From contig NZ_JAEQND010000002.1 of the NCBI RefSeq assembly GCF_016722765.1, positions 62,001 to 126,000 on the forward strand: a stretch of DNA of 64,000 nucleotides, read 5' to 3'. This DNA is from Ramlibacter alkalitolerans. Lineage in GTDB: Bacteria > Pseudomonadota > Gammaproteobacteria > Burkholderiales > Burkholderiaceae_C. Positions 20,266 to 28,854 of this stretch are shown piece after piece. The notes beneath the pieces were generated by a model. It saw only the letters and a program-made list of their open reading frames with translations, had not been told where the DNA came from and ran no database searches. Numbering within the stretch: the stretch's first letter is position 1; the number at the start of each line of letters is the position of its first letter. The translations under genes were made by a program, and so were the position numbers.

Positions 20266-21012
20266 GTGAGATCCTCGGTCGCATCACTCCGTTCCGACGC
20301 GCTGGCCTTCGTGCGCCGTCCCCTGTTCCGCGAGGGCGCCGTGGAGGCCGTCCCGATGGCCATCGGCATCGCCGCCTGGGGCCTGGTCGCCGGCGTGGCC
20401 ATGGCCAAGAGCGGGATGGGCGTGCCGCTGGCGATCTTCATGTCGGTCCTGGTCTATGCGGGCTCGGCCCAGATCGCGGCCCTGCCGCTGATCGCGGCCG
20501 GCGCGCCGATGTGGGTGGTCTGGATCACCACGCTGTGCGTCAGCCTGCGCTTCATGGCCTTCAGTTTCCACTACCGGCCCTATTTCGTGCACCTGCCGCG
20601 CCGGCAACGCGTCGCGCTCAGCTTCATGATGGGCGACAGCAGCTTCGCCCTGTTCATCCGCCGCTTTCCCGAGCCCCTGCCCGGGCCCCGCTACGAGGAC
20701 TACTTCCTGGGCGGCTCGCTGGTCACCTTCGGCGTCTGGCAGGTGTCCATCGTCACCGGGATCCTGATGGGCCACGGCATCCCCGCCTCCTGGAACCTGG
20801 GTTTCGCGGGCACCATGGCCCTGCTGGCCCTGACCTGCACGCAGTTGCGCAGCCCGGTCACCTGGGTGGCTGCGGTGGTCGCCGGCTGCGCAGCAGTGGC
20901 CGCGTACGCGCTGCCGCTCAAGTTGAACATCGTCGTCGCGATCGCGGCGGCGGTGGCCGTCGGCGTGCTCGCCGACCGGGCGCCGGCGCTGCACCGCGGA
21001 GCCAGGCCGTGA
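20266..21012 (+). CDS. azlC: AzlC family branched-chain amino acid exporter, large subunit
   Basis: The 248-residue membrane protein matches AzlC/YgaZ, the large subunit of branched-chain amino acid exporters. Typical phrases are AWGLVAGVAMAKSGM, YAGSAQIAALPLI and SLRFMAFSFHYRPYF, and there are several hydrophobic helices. I start at GTG 20266 with GGGAAG upstream, which gives a normal length. It overlaps the small subunit gene by 4 nt (GTGA), the usual azlCD arrangement. Confidence 0.9.
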   Translation: MRSSVASLRSDALAFVRRPLFREGAVEAVPMAIGIAAWGLVAGVAMAKSGMGVPLAIFMSVLVYAGSAQIAALPLIAAGAPMWVVWITTLCVSLRFMAFSFHYRPYFVHLPRRQRVALSFMMGDSSFALFIRRFPEPLPGPRYEDYFLGGSLVTFGVWQVSIVTGILMGHGIPASWNLGFAGTMALLALTCTQLRSPVTWVAAVVAGCAAVAAYALPLKLNIVVAIAAAVAVGVLADRAPALHRGARP

Positions 21013-21338
21013 CGGGGCTCGAGATCTTCCTCACCACCGTCGGCATGGCGCTGATCACGCTGGGCTGCCGCGCCTTCTTCCTGGTACCCAGGCAGGACCT
21101 GCCGATGCCTTCCTGGTTGCGCGAAGGGCTGCGCTACGCGCCCATCGCCGCGCTCGCCGCCGTGGTCGCCCCCGAGCTGGTCCTGACGCAGGGGCACCTG
21201 GTCGCCACCTGGCACGACGCGCGCATCTTCGGCGCCCTGGCCGGCCTGGCGTTCTATGTCTGGCGCCGCAGCCTGTTCGGCACCATCGTCTGCGGCACCG
21301 GCGTGATGCTGGCGCTGCGCTTCGGGCTGGGCTGGTAG
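21009..21338 (+). CDS. azlD: AzlD family branched-chain amino acid exporter, small subunit
   Basis: The 109-residue protein has about four membrane helices and matches AzlD/YgaH, the obligate partner of AzlC. It starts with GTG inside the azlC stop (GTGA overlap), so both subunits are made together. Confidence 0.9.
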   Translation: MTGLEIFLTTVGMALITLGCRAFFLVPRQDLPMPSWLREGLRYAPIAALAAVVAPELVLTQGHLVATWHDARIFGALAGLAFYVWRRSLFGTIVCGTGVMLALRFGLGW

Positions 21339-21467
21339 CGCCACCGGTCCGCTCAGCGGCGCTGGCGCCTTGGCTCGCGGCTGACGCGGGCTTGCGGCCT
21401 TTCCCTGCCGTTGCTGCGTACGCGTGGTGGGACGCTCGAGTCATTCAATCGATGGCAGGAGATTTCG

Positions 21468-21656
21468 ATGGCTTCCAGCAAGAGCAGCAGCAGCACGCGC
21501 GGACGCAACCAGGACCGCGCCCGCGTGGCCGGTGGACAGGAGCACGAGGTGCGCTACGAAGCGAAGAAGACCTCCGCCTCCGCCGCCGACGTCAAGCGCG
21601 CGATCAAGAGCGAGGGCAACTCGCGCCGCAAGGTCGAGAGCAAGCTGGGCAAGTGA
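21468..21656 (+). CDS. DUF3606-type small protein
   Basis: The 62-residue protein matches the pattern of DUF3606: an N-terminal basic segment (RGRNQDRARV), an EVRYEAKK strand, and a helix-turn part with ADVKRAIKSEGNSRRKVE. The ATG has AGGAG upstream. DUF3606 proteins are small, abundant and uncharacterised in proteobacteria; some are stress-linked. Context gives no clue. Confidence 0.7.
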   Translation: MASSKSSSSTRGRNQDRARVAGGQEHEVRYEAKKTSASAADVKRAIKSEGNSRRKVESKLGK

Positions 21657-21740
21657 GCGCGTCGCCCCGATCGCGCGTCTTCGCACTAGGATCGCCGGCA
21701 TGCCTGGCCTGCCGCCAGCAAGAACAACGCCTTTGAGAGC

Positions 21741-22577
21741 ATGACCGACGCAATGCTGCGCGACGCGGTCCGCCGGATCGGCGAGGAGGCCAACGCCTCC
21801 GCGATCGCGGTCGCGGCCTACGATTTCGAGCACCACACGGCGTGGTCGCTCAACCCCGCCCGCTGGTTCCACGCCGCGAGCACGATCAAGGTTCCGGTGC
21901 TGCTGTCCGTGTACGAGGCGATCGAGCAGCGCCGCTTCGAGCCGCACTCGCGGGTGCACGTGCGCAACCGCTTCCACAGCGTGGTCGACGGCCAGGCCTT
22001 CCGCGTGCCGCAGGGAAGCGATGCCAATGCCGACGTCCACGCGGCGATCGGGCGCATGCTCACGGTGCACGAGCTGGCCGAGCACATGATCGTGACGAGC
22101 AGCAACCTCGCCACCAACCTGCTGCTCGACCTCGTCGGCGTGGAGGCCGCGCGCGCGGCCCTCGTGCGCCTGCACCTGAGCGGCATCGACCTGCAGCGCG
22201 GCGTGGAGGACGAGGCGGCCTGGGAAGCCGGCATCAACAACCGCGTGACCGCGGCCGGCCTGTGCGACGCCCTGCGCCTGATCGAGGAGGGCAAGGCCAT
22301 CTCGCCCGAGGCCTCGCAGGCCATGCTCGACATCCTGCACCAGCAGCGGTTCCGCAGCGGGATCCCCGCCGGCCTGCCGGAGGATGCGCGCGTGGCCCAC
22401 AAGACGGGCGAGATATCGACCGTGGCGCACGACGCCGGCATCGTCTACCTCAATGGCCGCGATGCCTATGTCGTCGTGATCCTCACCGAATGGGCCCCGG
22501 ACGTGAACGGGCGGCAGGAGACGATCGCGCGCATCTCGCGCGCGGTGTACGAGTACATGACCGGGGGCGCGCAATGA
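21741..22577 (+). CDS. Class A beta-lactamase-like serine hydrolase, cytoplasmic
   Basis: The 278-residue protein has the class A beta-lactamase fold signature: SxxK (STIK, Ser47), an SxN element (SSN in VTSSNLATN) and KTG (HKTGEI). Unlike true beta-lactamases it has no signal peptide, so it should act in the cytoplasm on an amide or ester of unknown identity. Its stop overlaps the next start (ATGA), and a third gene follows with no gap; the three look like one pathway. Confidence 0.82.
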   Translation: MTDAMLRDAVRRIGEEANASAIAVAAYDFEHHTAWSLNPARWFHAASTIKVPVLLSVYEAIEQRRFEPHSRVHVRNRFHSVVDGQAFRVPQGSDANADVHAAIGRMLTVHELAEHMIVTSSNLATNLLLDLVGVEAARAALVRLHLSGIDLQRGVEDEAAWEAGINNRVTAAGLCDALRLIEEGKAISPEASQAMLDILHQQRFRSGIPAGLPEDARVAHKTGEISTVAHDAGIVYLNGRDAYVVVILTEWAPDVNGRQETIARISRAVYEYMTGGAQ

Positions 22578-23185
22578 GCGTGCTGCCGCTGCCCCTGGTG
22601 CGCGCCGACGACCTGCCGCGCGAGATCAGGCAGGTGCTGCGGCCCGGCGAGACGCTGCAGGATCGCTCGGGCACTGCGCGCGTGCTGCCCTCGTCCTTCC
22701 TGCGGGTGGATTCGTGGCGGCAGGCGCAGGAAACGCCGCTGACCCCGCACTTCACCCTCTCGGAGCTCATTGGCGTGGACGTGCGCGAAGCGCCGCAGGC
22801 GCGGTCCTACCCGCGCTACGTCCCCTGCACGCTGGTCCTGCTGGCGAGCGCGCTCGAACTGCTCCGGCTCGACGTCGACACCTATGTGCACGTGGCGGCC
22901 AACGGCGGGTACCGCTCGCCGGGGCACGCCCTGAGCCGGCATGCCTCGCGCCATTGCTGGGGCACCGCGGCCAACATCTACCGCATCGGCGACACCTACC
23001 TCGACTCGCGCGAGGAGATCGAGAAGTACGCGGCCATCGCACGGCGCGTGATCCCCGGCGTGTGGGTACGGCCTTACGGCCAGGGCGAGGGCGAGGCCGA
23101 CGATCACCTGCACATCGACCTCGGCTACACGGTGTTCGAGCCGGTGAACGCGCAGGAAAGCGGCAAATCCACGGAAGCAAGCTGA
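22574..23185 (+). CDS. M15-like (D-Ala-D-Ala peptidase fold) protein
   Basis: The 203-residue protein looks like the M15/VanY-type peptidase fold: HFTLSELIGV near residue 60, NGGYRSPGHA, an SRHASRHCWGTAANI stretch and a late HIDLGY. In catalytic members the zinc ligands are His, Asp and His. Here the Asp of the SxHxxGxAxD motif seems to be Asn (GTAANIYRIG), while HID is kept, so activity is uncertain. No signal peptide is present. It is coupled to the SxxK hydrolase before it and directly abuts the ligase-like gene after it. Confidence 0.6.
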   Translation: MSVLPLPLVRADDLPREIRQVLRPGETLQDRSGTARVLPSSFLRVDSWRQAQETPLTPHFTLSELIGVDVREAPQARSYPRYVPCTLVLLASALELLRLDVDTYVHVAANGGYRSPGHALSRHASRHCWGTAANIYRIGDTYLDSREEIEKYAAIARRVIPGVWVRPYGQGEGEADDHLHIDLGYTVFEPVNAQESGKSTEAS

Positions 23186-24391
23186 ATGGCCGACCTCAAG
23201 AAGCTGGAGCACCCCTCCGCGCCGGAGCGCCTGCGTCTCGCGGCGATGGGGCTGGAGGCAGAGTGCTCCCTGATGCTCGACGACCAGCCGACGCGGCCGG
23301 AGGCCTTATTCGGCAGCCCGCGCGATTTCATCCGCGGCGAGCTGATGCACCGGCAGGGCACCTCGTACCACCTGCCGACCGGGGGCGCCGTCTACTTCGA
23401 CACCGGCGTGATCGAGGTGGCGACGCCGGTGGTCGAGATCGAGCGTGGTTGTGCGGCGCGGGCCGGGCGCTCGCTGTGGGAAGCGCTCCAGTTCATTCGC
23501 CACGAACTCGACGACTGGGATGCCCGCAACCGCCACCGGACGCGGCTCGTGGGCTTCAGCGCGCACTACAACGTGTCCTTCGAGCTGCCGCCCGGCCAGG
23601 CGGCCAACGGGCGCACGATCGAGAAGCTCGCGCTGCTGCTCACGTACATCCTGCCTGCGCCGGTGATGCTGCTGGCCACCAACCGGCGTTCCACCGGTGT
23701 CGGCGTGCGTCCGCGCAAGGACCGCATCGAGATCACCTCGGATTTCACGCCGAGCCCCGCGCTCATGATCGCGGCGGCGACGCTGATCGTCGGCGTCGTG
23801 CGCGAGGTGATGACGTGGCCCAGCTATGAACTCGACGAGCTCTCCCGGCACGAGATCCCCGTCATCAGCGGCTTCCAGCCGATGCCCCACACCTCGCGTA
23901 AGGGCTGGCTGGCGCGCTTCACCTGCTATCCGGAGAACCCGTTCACCTGCGACATCGACAAGGACATGTGGCAGACGGAGCGGCATGGCGAGCTCGGCCT
24001 GCGGGCGATTGCGGGCTCCACCGTGCGTCACTTCCTGCGTTCGATCCGCCGCGTTTCCGATCCCTTCACGTTCCGCCTGATCGGCGCGGTGATGAGCGGG
24101 CGCAGTCCGTCGCTCCTCGACCTGGAAGACCGACCGGAGGCGTACGAGGACGTCGGCAAGCTGTGCGCCTGGGACGAGCGGTCCTCCCCGGCGCAGCTGG
24201 CGCGCTCGCGTTACGAGCGCGTCGTGATGCGAGCGGTCTCCGGGCAGCAGCTGGGCCTCGACGGCGAGCGCCTGCGGCCCGTCGGCATGAGCGGCTGGTC
24301 CGCGGTCGTGTTCCGGCGCGAGGACAACCGGCGCGAGGTGATCGCGATCGACGACCTCATCGCGCGACTGGACGAGTGGGAGCGGCCGTAG
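23186..24391 (+). CDS. Putative carboxylate-amine ligase, PafA/GCS-like fold
   Basis: The 401-residue protein begins with AAMGLEAECSLML (Glu24, Glu26) and then has a GGAVYFDTGVIEVATPV block (Asp72, Glu77). This mirrors the MGIETEFG and GARLYLDVGSHPEYATAE blocks of the Pup ligase PafA and Dop. That fold, related to glutamine synthetase and gamma-glutamylcysteine ligase, joins a carboxylate to an amine with ATP. A family name beyond this is not justified. It follows the M15-like gene without any gap and lies in a three-gene unit with two hydrolases. Confidence 0.6.
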   Translation: MADLKKLEHPSAPERLRLAAMGLEAECSLMLDDQPTRPEALFGSPRDFIRGELMHRQGTSYHLPTGGAVYFDTGVIEVATPVVEIERGCAARAGRSLWEALQFIRHELDDWDARNRHRTRLVGFSAHYNVSFELPPGQAANGRTIEKLALLLTYILPAPVMLLATNRRSTGVGVRPRKDRIEITSDFTPSPALMIAAATLIVGVVREVMTWPSYELDELSRHEIPVISGFQPMPHTSRKGWLARFTCYPENPFTCDIDKDMWQTERHGELGLRAIAGSTVRHFLRSIRRVSDPFTFRLIGAVMSGRSPSLLDLEDRPEAYEDVGKLCAWDERSSPAQLARSRYERVVMRAVSGQQLGLDGERLRPVGMSGWSAVVFRREDNRREVIAIDDLIARLDEWERP

Positions 24392-24421
24392 CGGCGGCCG
24401 GTCGCCCTGGCCGGCGGAGGG

Positions 24422-24682
24422 TCAGCGCCAGCCGCAGTGGCCGGCGCACTTGCCGTCCTGCACGCAGTCGACCGGCGTGAGGCAGGGCTTTTCCTGCTTG
24501 CGTTCCTCCAGCGGGAAGCGTCCCGCGACGGCGCCCGCCGCCTGCGCGGCTGGCGCGCCTGCGCCCCTCGAAGGCCGGTCGAACCCGCCGTGGGGCATGC
24601 CCACGTGACGCAGCGCGGGTTCGCGCCAGGCCACGAACGAGAGGAAGAAGATGACGCCGGTGAATGCGAGGAGGTAGTACAT
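24422..24682 (-). CDS. Small single-span membrane protein
   Basis: The 86-residue product starts with one membrane helix (YYLLAFTGVIFFLSFVAW) and ends in a Cys-rich tail with four cysteines (CLTPVDCVQDGKCAGHC). It is not recognised. The start is the ATG just before the helix, with AGGAGG about nothing further upstream than expected on this strand not visible, so the start is tentative. Gene reality is supported mainly by its composition. Confidence 0.45.
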   Translation of the reverse strand: MYYLLAFTGVIFFLSFVAWREPALRHVGMPHGGFDRPSRGAGAPAAQAAGAVAGRFPLEERKQEKPCLTPVDCVQDGKCAGHCGWR

Positions 24683-24967
24683 GGCTCGGTGCGCGTAGCG
24701 ATGCAATGCAGTTTGCAACCGCAGGCGCCAGGCCGGCCTTGACCCGCATCACGCGCGCCGGGGATGCGGCGCGGGCAGCGTCCGAGCTTGAGATGGATCA
24801 GGGACGCATGCGGCTTCCGGCGCATTCTTCGTCGCGCCGGTCGGTCGCAGCGGGCCCACCGTTCGTGCCTCGCGTCAGTTTCTTCGCACCCCGGGAGGTG
24901 CGCGGGTCCTGCACGCGCCGGCACAGCCGCGGCGCACAGTGACCCAACCATTCACCGAGAGGCCACC

Positions 24968-25234
24968 ATGGCACGCATCCGCACGCAAGCAGTCCGCCGA
25001 GTCGAGCACCGCAAGGCCTTGCAGCCGCAGATGGCGGGCGACGCCCTGCTGGATCCGGCATGGCAATCGCGCCACAAGGAGGCGCCCCACGACGACGGCA
25101 GCGCGCCGAACGCCGGCCGCTCCGGGCGCACGGGTGCGCGCGCCGAGCGTCCGTCCGAGGGCGGCAAGGGCACCAGCGAGCAGTCGGGCAGGAGCGAGCC
25201 CGCGCGCACGAAGGCACCTTCGCCATCGTCCTGA
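24968..25234 (+). CDS. Small hydrophilic hypothetical protein
   Basis: The 88-residue product is very polar and probably disordered in its second half (GGKGTSEQSGRSEPARTK). The ATG is preceded by GAGAGG. No family is recognised. Such Ser/Gly/Arg-rich small proteins are common in this group of bacteria; function is unknown. About 285 nt before it hold no other gene that I can support. Confidence 0.5.
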   Translation: MARIRTQAVRRVEHRKALQPQMAGDALLDPAWQSRHKEAPHDDGSAPNAGRSGRTGARAERPSEGGKGTSEQSGRSEPARTKAPSPSS

Positions 25235-25250
25235 GGGGAGCTTCGACCCC

Positions 25251-26288
25251 TCAGTTCGCGGGCAGGCGCGCCCGCACCGCCGCCACGAGGGTCTCGATCG
25301 CCGACGGCGGGAACGGCGACACGCTGCTCACGTTGATCTCGCACAGCACGTAGCGCTCGGCGCCGTCGGGGCCGCGTTCACCGAACAGGAAGTCGCAATC
25401 CCACAGCAGCGGCAGCCGCTCGCGCGGCAAGCCGACGCGCTCGCGCAGCATCTCCACCCAGCGCGTTTCGAGCAAGGCCTGCAGGCCGCGGAACGAGGGC
25501 AGCGCCTGCGCGTAATACAGCCGGGGCCCGGGCTGCGGCGCGGGCTGGCCGGGCGCGCCGGGATGCAGCGCATTGATCTCCTGGTGCCCGAATCCGGCGA
25601 CGCGGTCCTCGACGAGATAGGCGCGCACCATGCCGTCCACCAGGCGCGGCTGCCAGGCCTGGTCGATCAGGTGGCCGCCGTTGGCGGCCTCGAAGTACGG
25701 CGCCAGGCGTGCCAGCAGCGAGGGCAGGTCCATCGTCTCTTCCTCGCTGCCGCGTTGGGCGTGACGCACGCGCAGCAAGCCCGCGCTGCGCGAGCGGTCG
25801 GCCAGCTCGACGCGCCACACCCCGATGCCGCTGTGGCCCCGGTGCTGCTTGAGCACGCGCGCACCGCCCTGCAGGCGCACGGGTAATTGCGCTTCGAGCT
25901 GGTCGAGGGTGTCGATGCGGTGCACCTCGCTGCCGAACGGCAGGTCGCGGGTGTCGAACAGCACGTCCTTGGTGCCGAGCTTGAGGATCGCGTCCGGATG
26001 TGCACTGACGATTACGCCGGCGTCTGCCGCGCGGCGCAGCATCGCGTCGAGCCGGTCGCGCCGGCGCCCGCCCTCGACCGGGTTGCACCAGACGAGCACC
26101 AGGGCGCACGCGCGCAACTGCGCCTCGACTTCATCGGCGAAGTCGTCGTGGTAGATGGCCGGGACGGCGGGCGTGCCGGCGTGTGCGAAGGCCTCGAACA
26201 GGGCGGCAAAACGGCTCTCGGCCGGATCCCGGCGCTCGCGCAGCGCGCGGTCTCCGGGGTAGAGCAAGGCGACGGTGGAACGGGGCAA
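25251..26288 (-). CDS. Cj0069-family ATP-grasp-like protein
   Basis: The 345-residue protein matches the Cj0069 family, whose C-terminal part resembles ATP-grasp ligases (LKQHRGHSGIGVWRVEL, and a LWDCDFLFGE segment with acidic metal ligands near the end, CEINVSSV). It starts at TTG, with AAGGAG seven bases upstream and no ATG nearby. The reaction is unknown; ATP-grasp enzymes normally couple a carboxylate with an amine or thiol. It faces the PafA-like operon but is not in it. Confidence 0.7.
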   Translation of the reverse strand: MPRSTVALLYPGDRALRERRDPAESRFAALFEAFAHAGTPAVPAIYHDDFADEVEAQLRACALVLVWCNPVEGGRRRDRLDAMLRRAADAGVIVSAHPDAILKLGTKDVLFDTRDLPFGSEVHRIDTLDQLEAQLPVRLQGGARVLKQHRGHSGIGVWRVELADRSRSAGLLRVRHAQRGSEEETMDLPSLLARLAPYFEAANGGHLIDQAWQPRLVDGMVRAYLVEDRVAGFGHQEINALHPGAPGQPAPQPGPRLYYAQALPSFRGLQALLETRWVEMLRERVGLPRERLPLLWDCDFLFGERGPDGAERYVLCEINVSSVSPFPPSAIETLVAAVRARLPAN

Positions 26289-26470
26289 GATCGCGCTCCT
26301 TCAGCGGGCGTCGGGCCCGGGCATGAGGAGCAGAACCTGGAGGCGCGGGCCTCTTGGGAGGGCGGGGAGTCTGCTCGTGACCCCACCGCCGCGATTGTAG
26401 CGGCGCCGCTTCTTGCCATCGGCAGGGGCTGCGGTTAGGGTGCCGCACCTGCAAACTCCGATCTCCGGCC

Positions 26471-27130
26471 ATGTCGCTCGTGCTCTATGGACATCCCTTT
26501 TCCTCGTACACGCAGAAGGTGCTGATCGCGCTGTACGAGAACGGCACCGCCTTCGCGTTCCGCTGCCTCGGGCCGGAGACGCCGCAGCACGCGGCCGAGT
26601 GGCTGCGCCGCTGGCCGCTGGCCAAGTTCCCGCTGCTCGTGGACGGCGAACGCAGCGTGGTCGAGACGAGCATCATCATCGAGTACCTGCAGCTCGTGCA
26701 CGCCGGGCCGGTGCGCCTGCTGCCCGACGATCCCATGGCCGCGCTCGGGGTGCGCTTCCTCGACCGCTTCTTCGACCTGCACGTGATGAGCCCGGTCCAG
26801 CACGCGGTCAGCGGTGCGCTGACCGGCGATGCGACCAGGCGCGCGGAGGGGCTCGGCTTCGCCCAGGAGAAGCTGGAGCGCGCCTATGCGTGGCTCGAAA
26901 GCGAGCTGGCCGGGCGGACCTGGGCCGCCGGCGCGAACTTCACGCTGGCCGACTGCGCGGCGGCTCCCTCGCTGTTCTATGCCGACTGGACGCACCGGAT
27001 CTCCGACGCCTATCCCGTGCTGCGCGCGTACCGGGCGCGGCTGCTCGAACGTCCCTCGTTCGCGCGGGCCGTCGAGGAGGCGCGGCCATTGCGCCATCTG
27101 TTCCCGCTGGGGGCGCCCGACCGCGACTGA
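26471..27130 (+). CDS. Glutathione S-transferase family protein
   Basis: The 219-residue protein has an N-terminal thioredoxin-like GST domain (LYGHPFSSYTQKVLIALYE, with Ser/Tyr candidates for glutathione activation and VETSIIIEYL for the gamma-Glu site). A helical C-terminal domain (FTLADCAAAPSLFYAD) follows. It would conjugate or reduce small electrophiles in the cytoplasm. It stands alone, between the divergent ATP-grasp gene and the toxin-antitoxin pair. Confidence 0.9.
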   Translation: MSLVLYGHPFSSYTQKVLIALYENGTAFAFRCLGPETPQHAAEWLRRWPLAKFPLLVDGERSVVETSIIIEYLQLVHAGPVRLLPDDPMAALGVRFLDRFFDLHVMSPVQHAVSGALTGDATRRAEGLGFAQEKLERAYAWLESELAGRTWAAGANFTLADCAAAPSLFYADWTHRISDAYPVLRAYRARLLERPSFARAVEEARPLRHLFPLGAPDRD

Positions 27131-27228
27131 AATGAGGTCGCCGGCGCCTGCGAGGCGCAGGGTTCAGCTTGCTGCGGCAATTGGATGCGCGTATCATTGC
27201 TCCAGCAAGAAAAGTCGGAGAGCCCCGC

Positions 27229-27609
27229 ATGGAAAAAGCAGCCGCGATGCGCGACCCGGCCGCCGCCGGCGCCGTGCTGACCAAGGCCCTCGTCAGGGCC
27301 GGCGAGTTCCTGGCGCTGCCGAATGTCGTCGTCGCGCGGGCGGTGGGCGTCAGCGAGTCGCACATGTCGCGCATGGCCAGCGGCAAGGCGCAGCTGGAGA
27401 TCGGCACCAAGCCGGCCGAACTGGCGGCGCTGGTGATCCGGGTGTACCGGTCGCTCGACGCCCTGGTGGGCAACGACGACGCCCAGCGGCGCAAGTGGAT
27501 GGCGAGTTTCAACCGCGCCTTCAACGAGGCGCCGAAGGAAGCGATCCAGAAGGTCGAAGGCCTGGCGCGCGTGGTGCAGTACCTCGATGGCGCGCGGGCG
27601 CTGATCTGA
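27229..27609 (+). CDS. Xre/MbcA/ParS-type antitoxin
   Basis: The 126-residue protein has an N-terminal helix-turn-helix of the Xre type (NVVVARAVGVSESHMSRMAS) and a C-terminal DUF2384-like part (AIQKVEGLARVVQYLDGARA), as in RES-associated antitoxins. The ATG has GGAG upstream. Its stop directly abuts the RES toxin gene. Antitoxins of this type bind the toxin active site with their C-terminus and usually repress their own promoter. Confidence 0.85.
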   Translation: MEKAAAMRDPAAAGAVLTKALVRAGEFLALPNVVVARAVGVSESHMSRMASGKAQLEIGTKPAELAALVIRVYRSLDALVGNDDAQRRKWMASFNRAFNEAPKEAIQKVEGLARVVQYLDGARALI

Positions 27610-28305
27610 ATGCCGTGGTCGCGCGACTGGCTCGCCGCGGCGGCGCCGCAACGGCGGGATCTCTGGCGCGGGGTGGAGGCGCAGCACCGCGTCGCCACCA
27701 TGAAGCTCGCCGACAGCCTGCATGACCAGGAGCTGCTCGAACAACTGCTGGAGGCGAGCAAGCCGAAACCGCCGCCGGAGGCTGCGGGCATGGACTACCT
27801 CCTCTTCACGCCGTTCCGGTACACCTCGCCATGGCCCTCGCGCTTTCGCCGGCCCGGTGAACCGGGCGCCTGGTACGGAGCGGACGATGCGGCGACGGTC
27901 GCCGCGGAAATCGCGTACTGGCGGTGGCGGTTCTTCATGGATTCGGACGGCCTGCGCGAAGAGCAGGTCCTGACGGAGCACACCTTCTTCCAGGCCCGGT
28001 TCGAAGGCCTGGAGCTGGATCTCACGGCGGCACCCTGGGCCGCCGAGCGCGCGACCTGGCGCGATCCGCAGAACTATGCGGCATGCCAGGAACTCGCGCG
28101 CGCCGCGCGCGCCGTCGCGCCGCCGGTGCAGGCGATCCGCTACGAGAGCGCCCGCCGGGAGGGCGGCTGGTGCGAGGTGGTGTTCGACCCGCGCAGCCTG
28201 CGCCGGCCCCGCCAGCACCTGCAGCAGACGTGGACCTGCAAGACGACGAAGCAGCGGGTGCTGCTGTCGCACGACACGGATCGCCTGCAGTTCGACATGG
28301 CGTGA
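27610..28305 (+). CDS. RES-domain toxin (NAD-degrading)
   Basis: The 231-residue protein fits the RES family: LWRGVEAQ near the N-terminus, GAWYGADDAATVAAEIAYWR in the centre (with the conserved Glu) and YESARREGGW later. RES toxins consume NAD+ by phosphorolysis or hydrolysis and are held in check by an Xre antitoxin. The ATG follows the antitoxin stop with no gap, the standard arrangement. The N-terminal extension before the RES core is longer than in minimal members. Confidence 0.87.
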   Translation: MPWSRDWLAAAAPQRRDLWRGVEAQHRVATMKLADSLHDQELLEQLLEASKPKPPPEAAGMDYLLFTPFRYTSPWPSRFRRPGEPGAWYGADDAATVAAEIAYWRWRFFMDSDGLREEQVLTEHTFFQARFEGLELDLTAAPWAAERATWRDPQNYAACQELARAARAVAPPVQAIRYESARREGGWCEVVFDPRSLRRPRQHLQQTWTCKTTKQRVLLSHDTDRLQFDMA

Positions 28306-28467
28306 CGCGCCCCAGCGCGCGCGGGCGTGCGCCTCACGCCCGGCTAAGAGAAGCCTCAGTCCCGGCTAAGGACGCTTTCCTAGAGTGGTCGGACGGTTGG
28401 TGCCGCTGCAAGCAGTCCGGCATCGACCGCGAAGACACCGTCCCACCACTCACTCAGAGGAACCGTC

Positions 28468-28827
28468 ATGAACCGCTACCTGATCGCCTCCGTGCTGGCC
28501 GTCGCCGCCGCCTCCACCAGTGTCGCCTTCGCCGACGACATCACCGTCGACCCGCATCCCTTCGTGCCCGCGGCCACGCGCGCCGAAGTGCAGGCGCAGC
28601 TGCAGCAATACCGCGCTGCGCGCGTCAACCCGTGGTCGACCAGCTACAACCCGCTCGCCCGCTTCCAGAGCGCGAAGACGCGTGCCGAGGTCAGCGCCGA
28701 ATTCCTGCAGGCCCGCGACGAGGTCGCTGCCCTGAACGCGGAAGACAGCGGCTCCTCGTGGCTGTCGGCGCAAATGCGGCGCCCGGCCGCGCCCGTCATG
28801 GCCGGCACGCCGCTGCTGGCCCGGTGA
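28468..28827 (+). CDS. DUF4148-like secreted protein
   Basis: The 119-residue product has a signal peptide (about 1-22, cleaving after SVAFA). Two TRAEVxAxx segments follow (ATRAEVQAQLQQYRAARV and KTRAEVSAEFLQARDEVAAL), which resemble DUF4148, an abundant family of small periplasmic proteins in Burkholderiales. The function is unknown. The ATG has AGAGGAA upstream. The 160 nt before it contain a CCGGCTAAG motif twice, possibly regulatory. Confidence 0.7.
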   Translation: MNRYLIASVLAVAAASTSVAFADDITVDPHPFVPAATRAEVQAQLQQYRAARVNPWSTSYNPLARFQSAKTRAEVSAEFLQARDEVAALNAEDSGSSWLSAQMRRPAAPVMAGTPLLAR

Positions 28828-28854
28828 CTGCGCCGGACAGGTGGCCGGGAATCT

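Noticed and set aside
27604..28305. RES gene as a mobile or phage remnant
   Set aside because: No integrase, transposase or direct repeats flank the pair.
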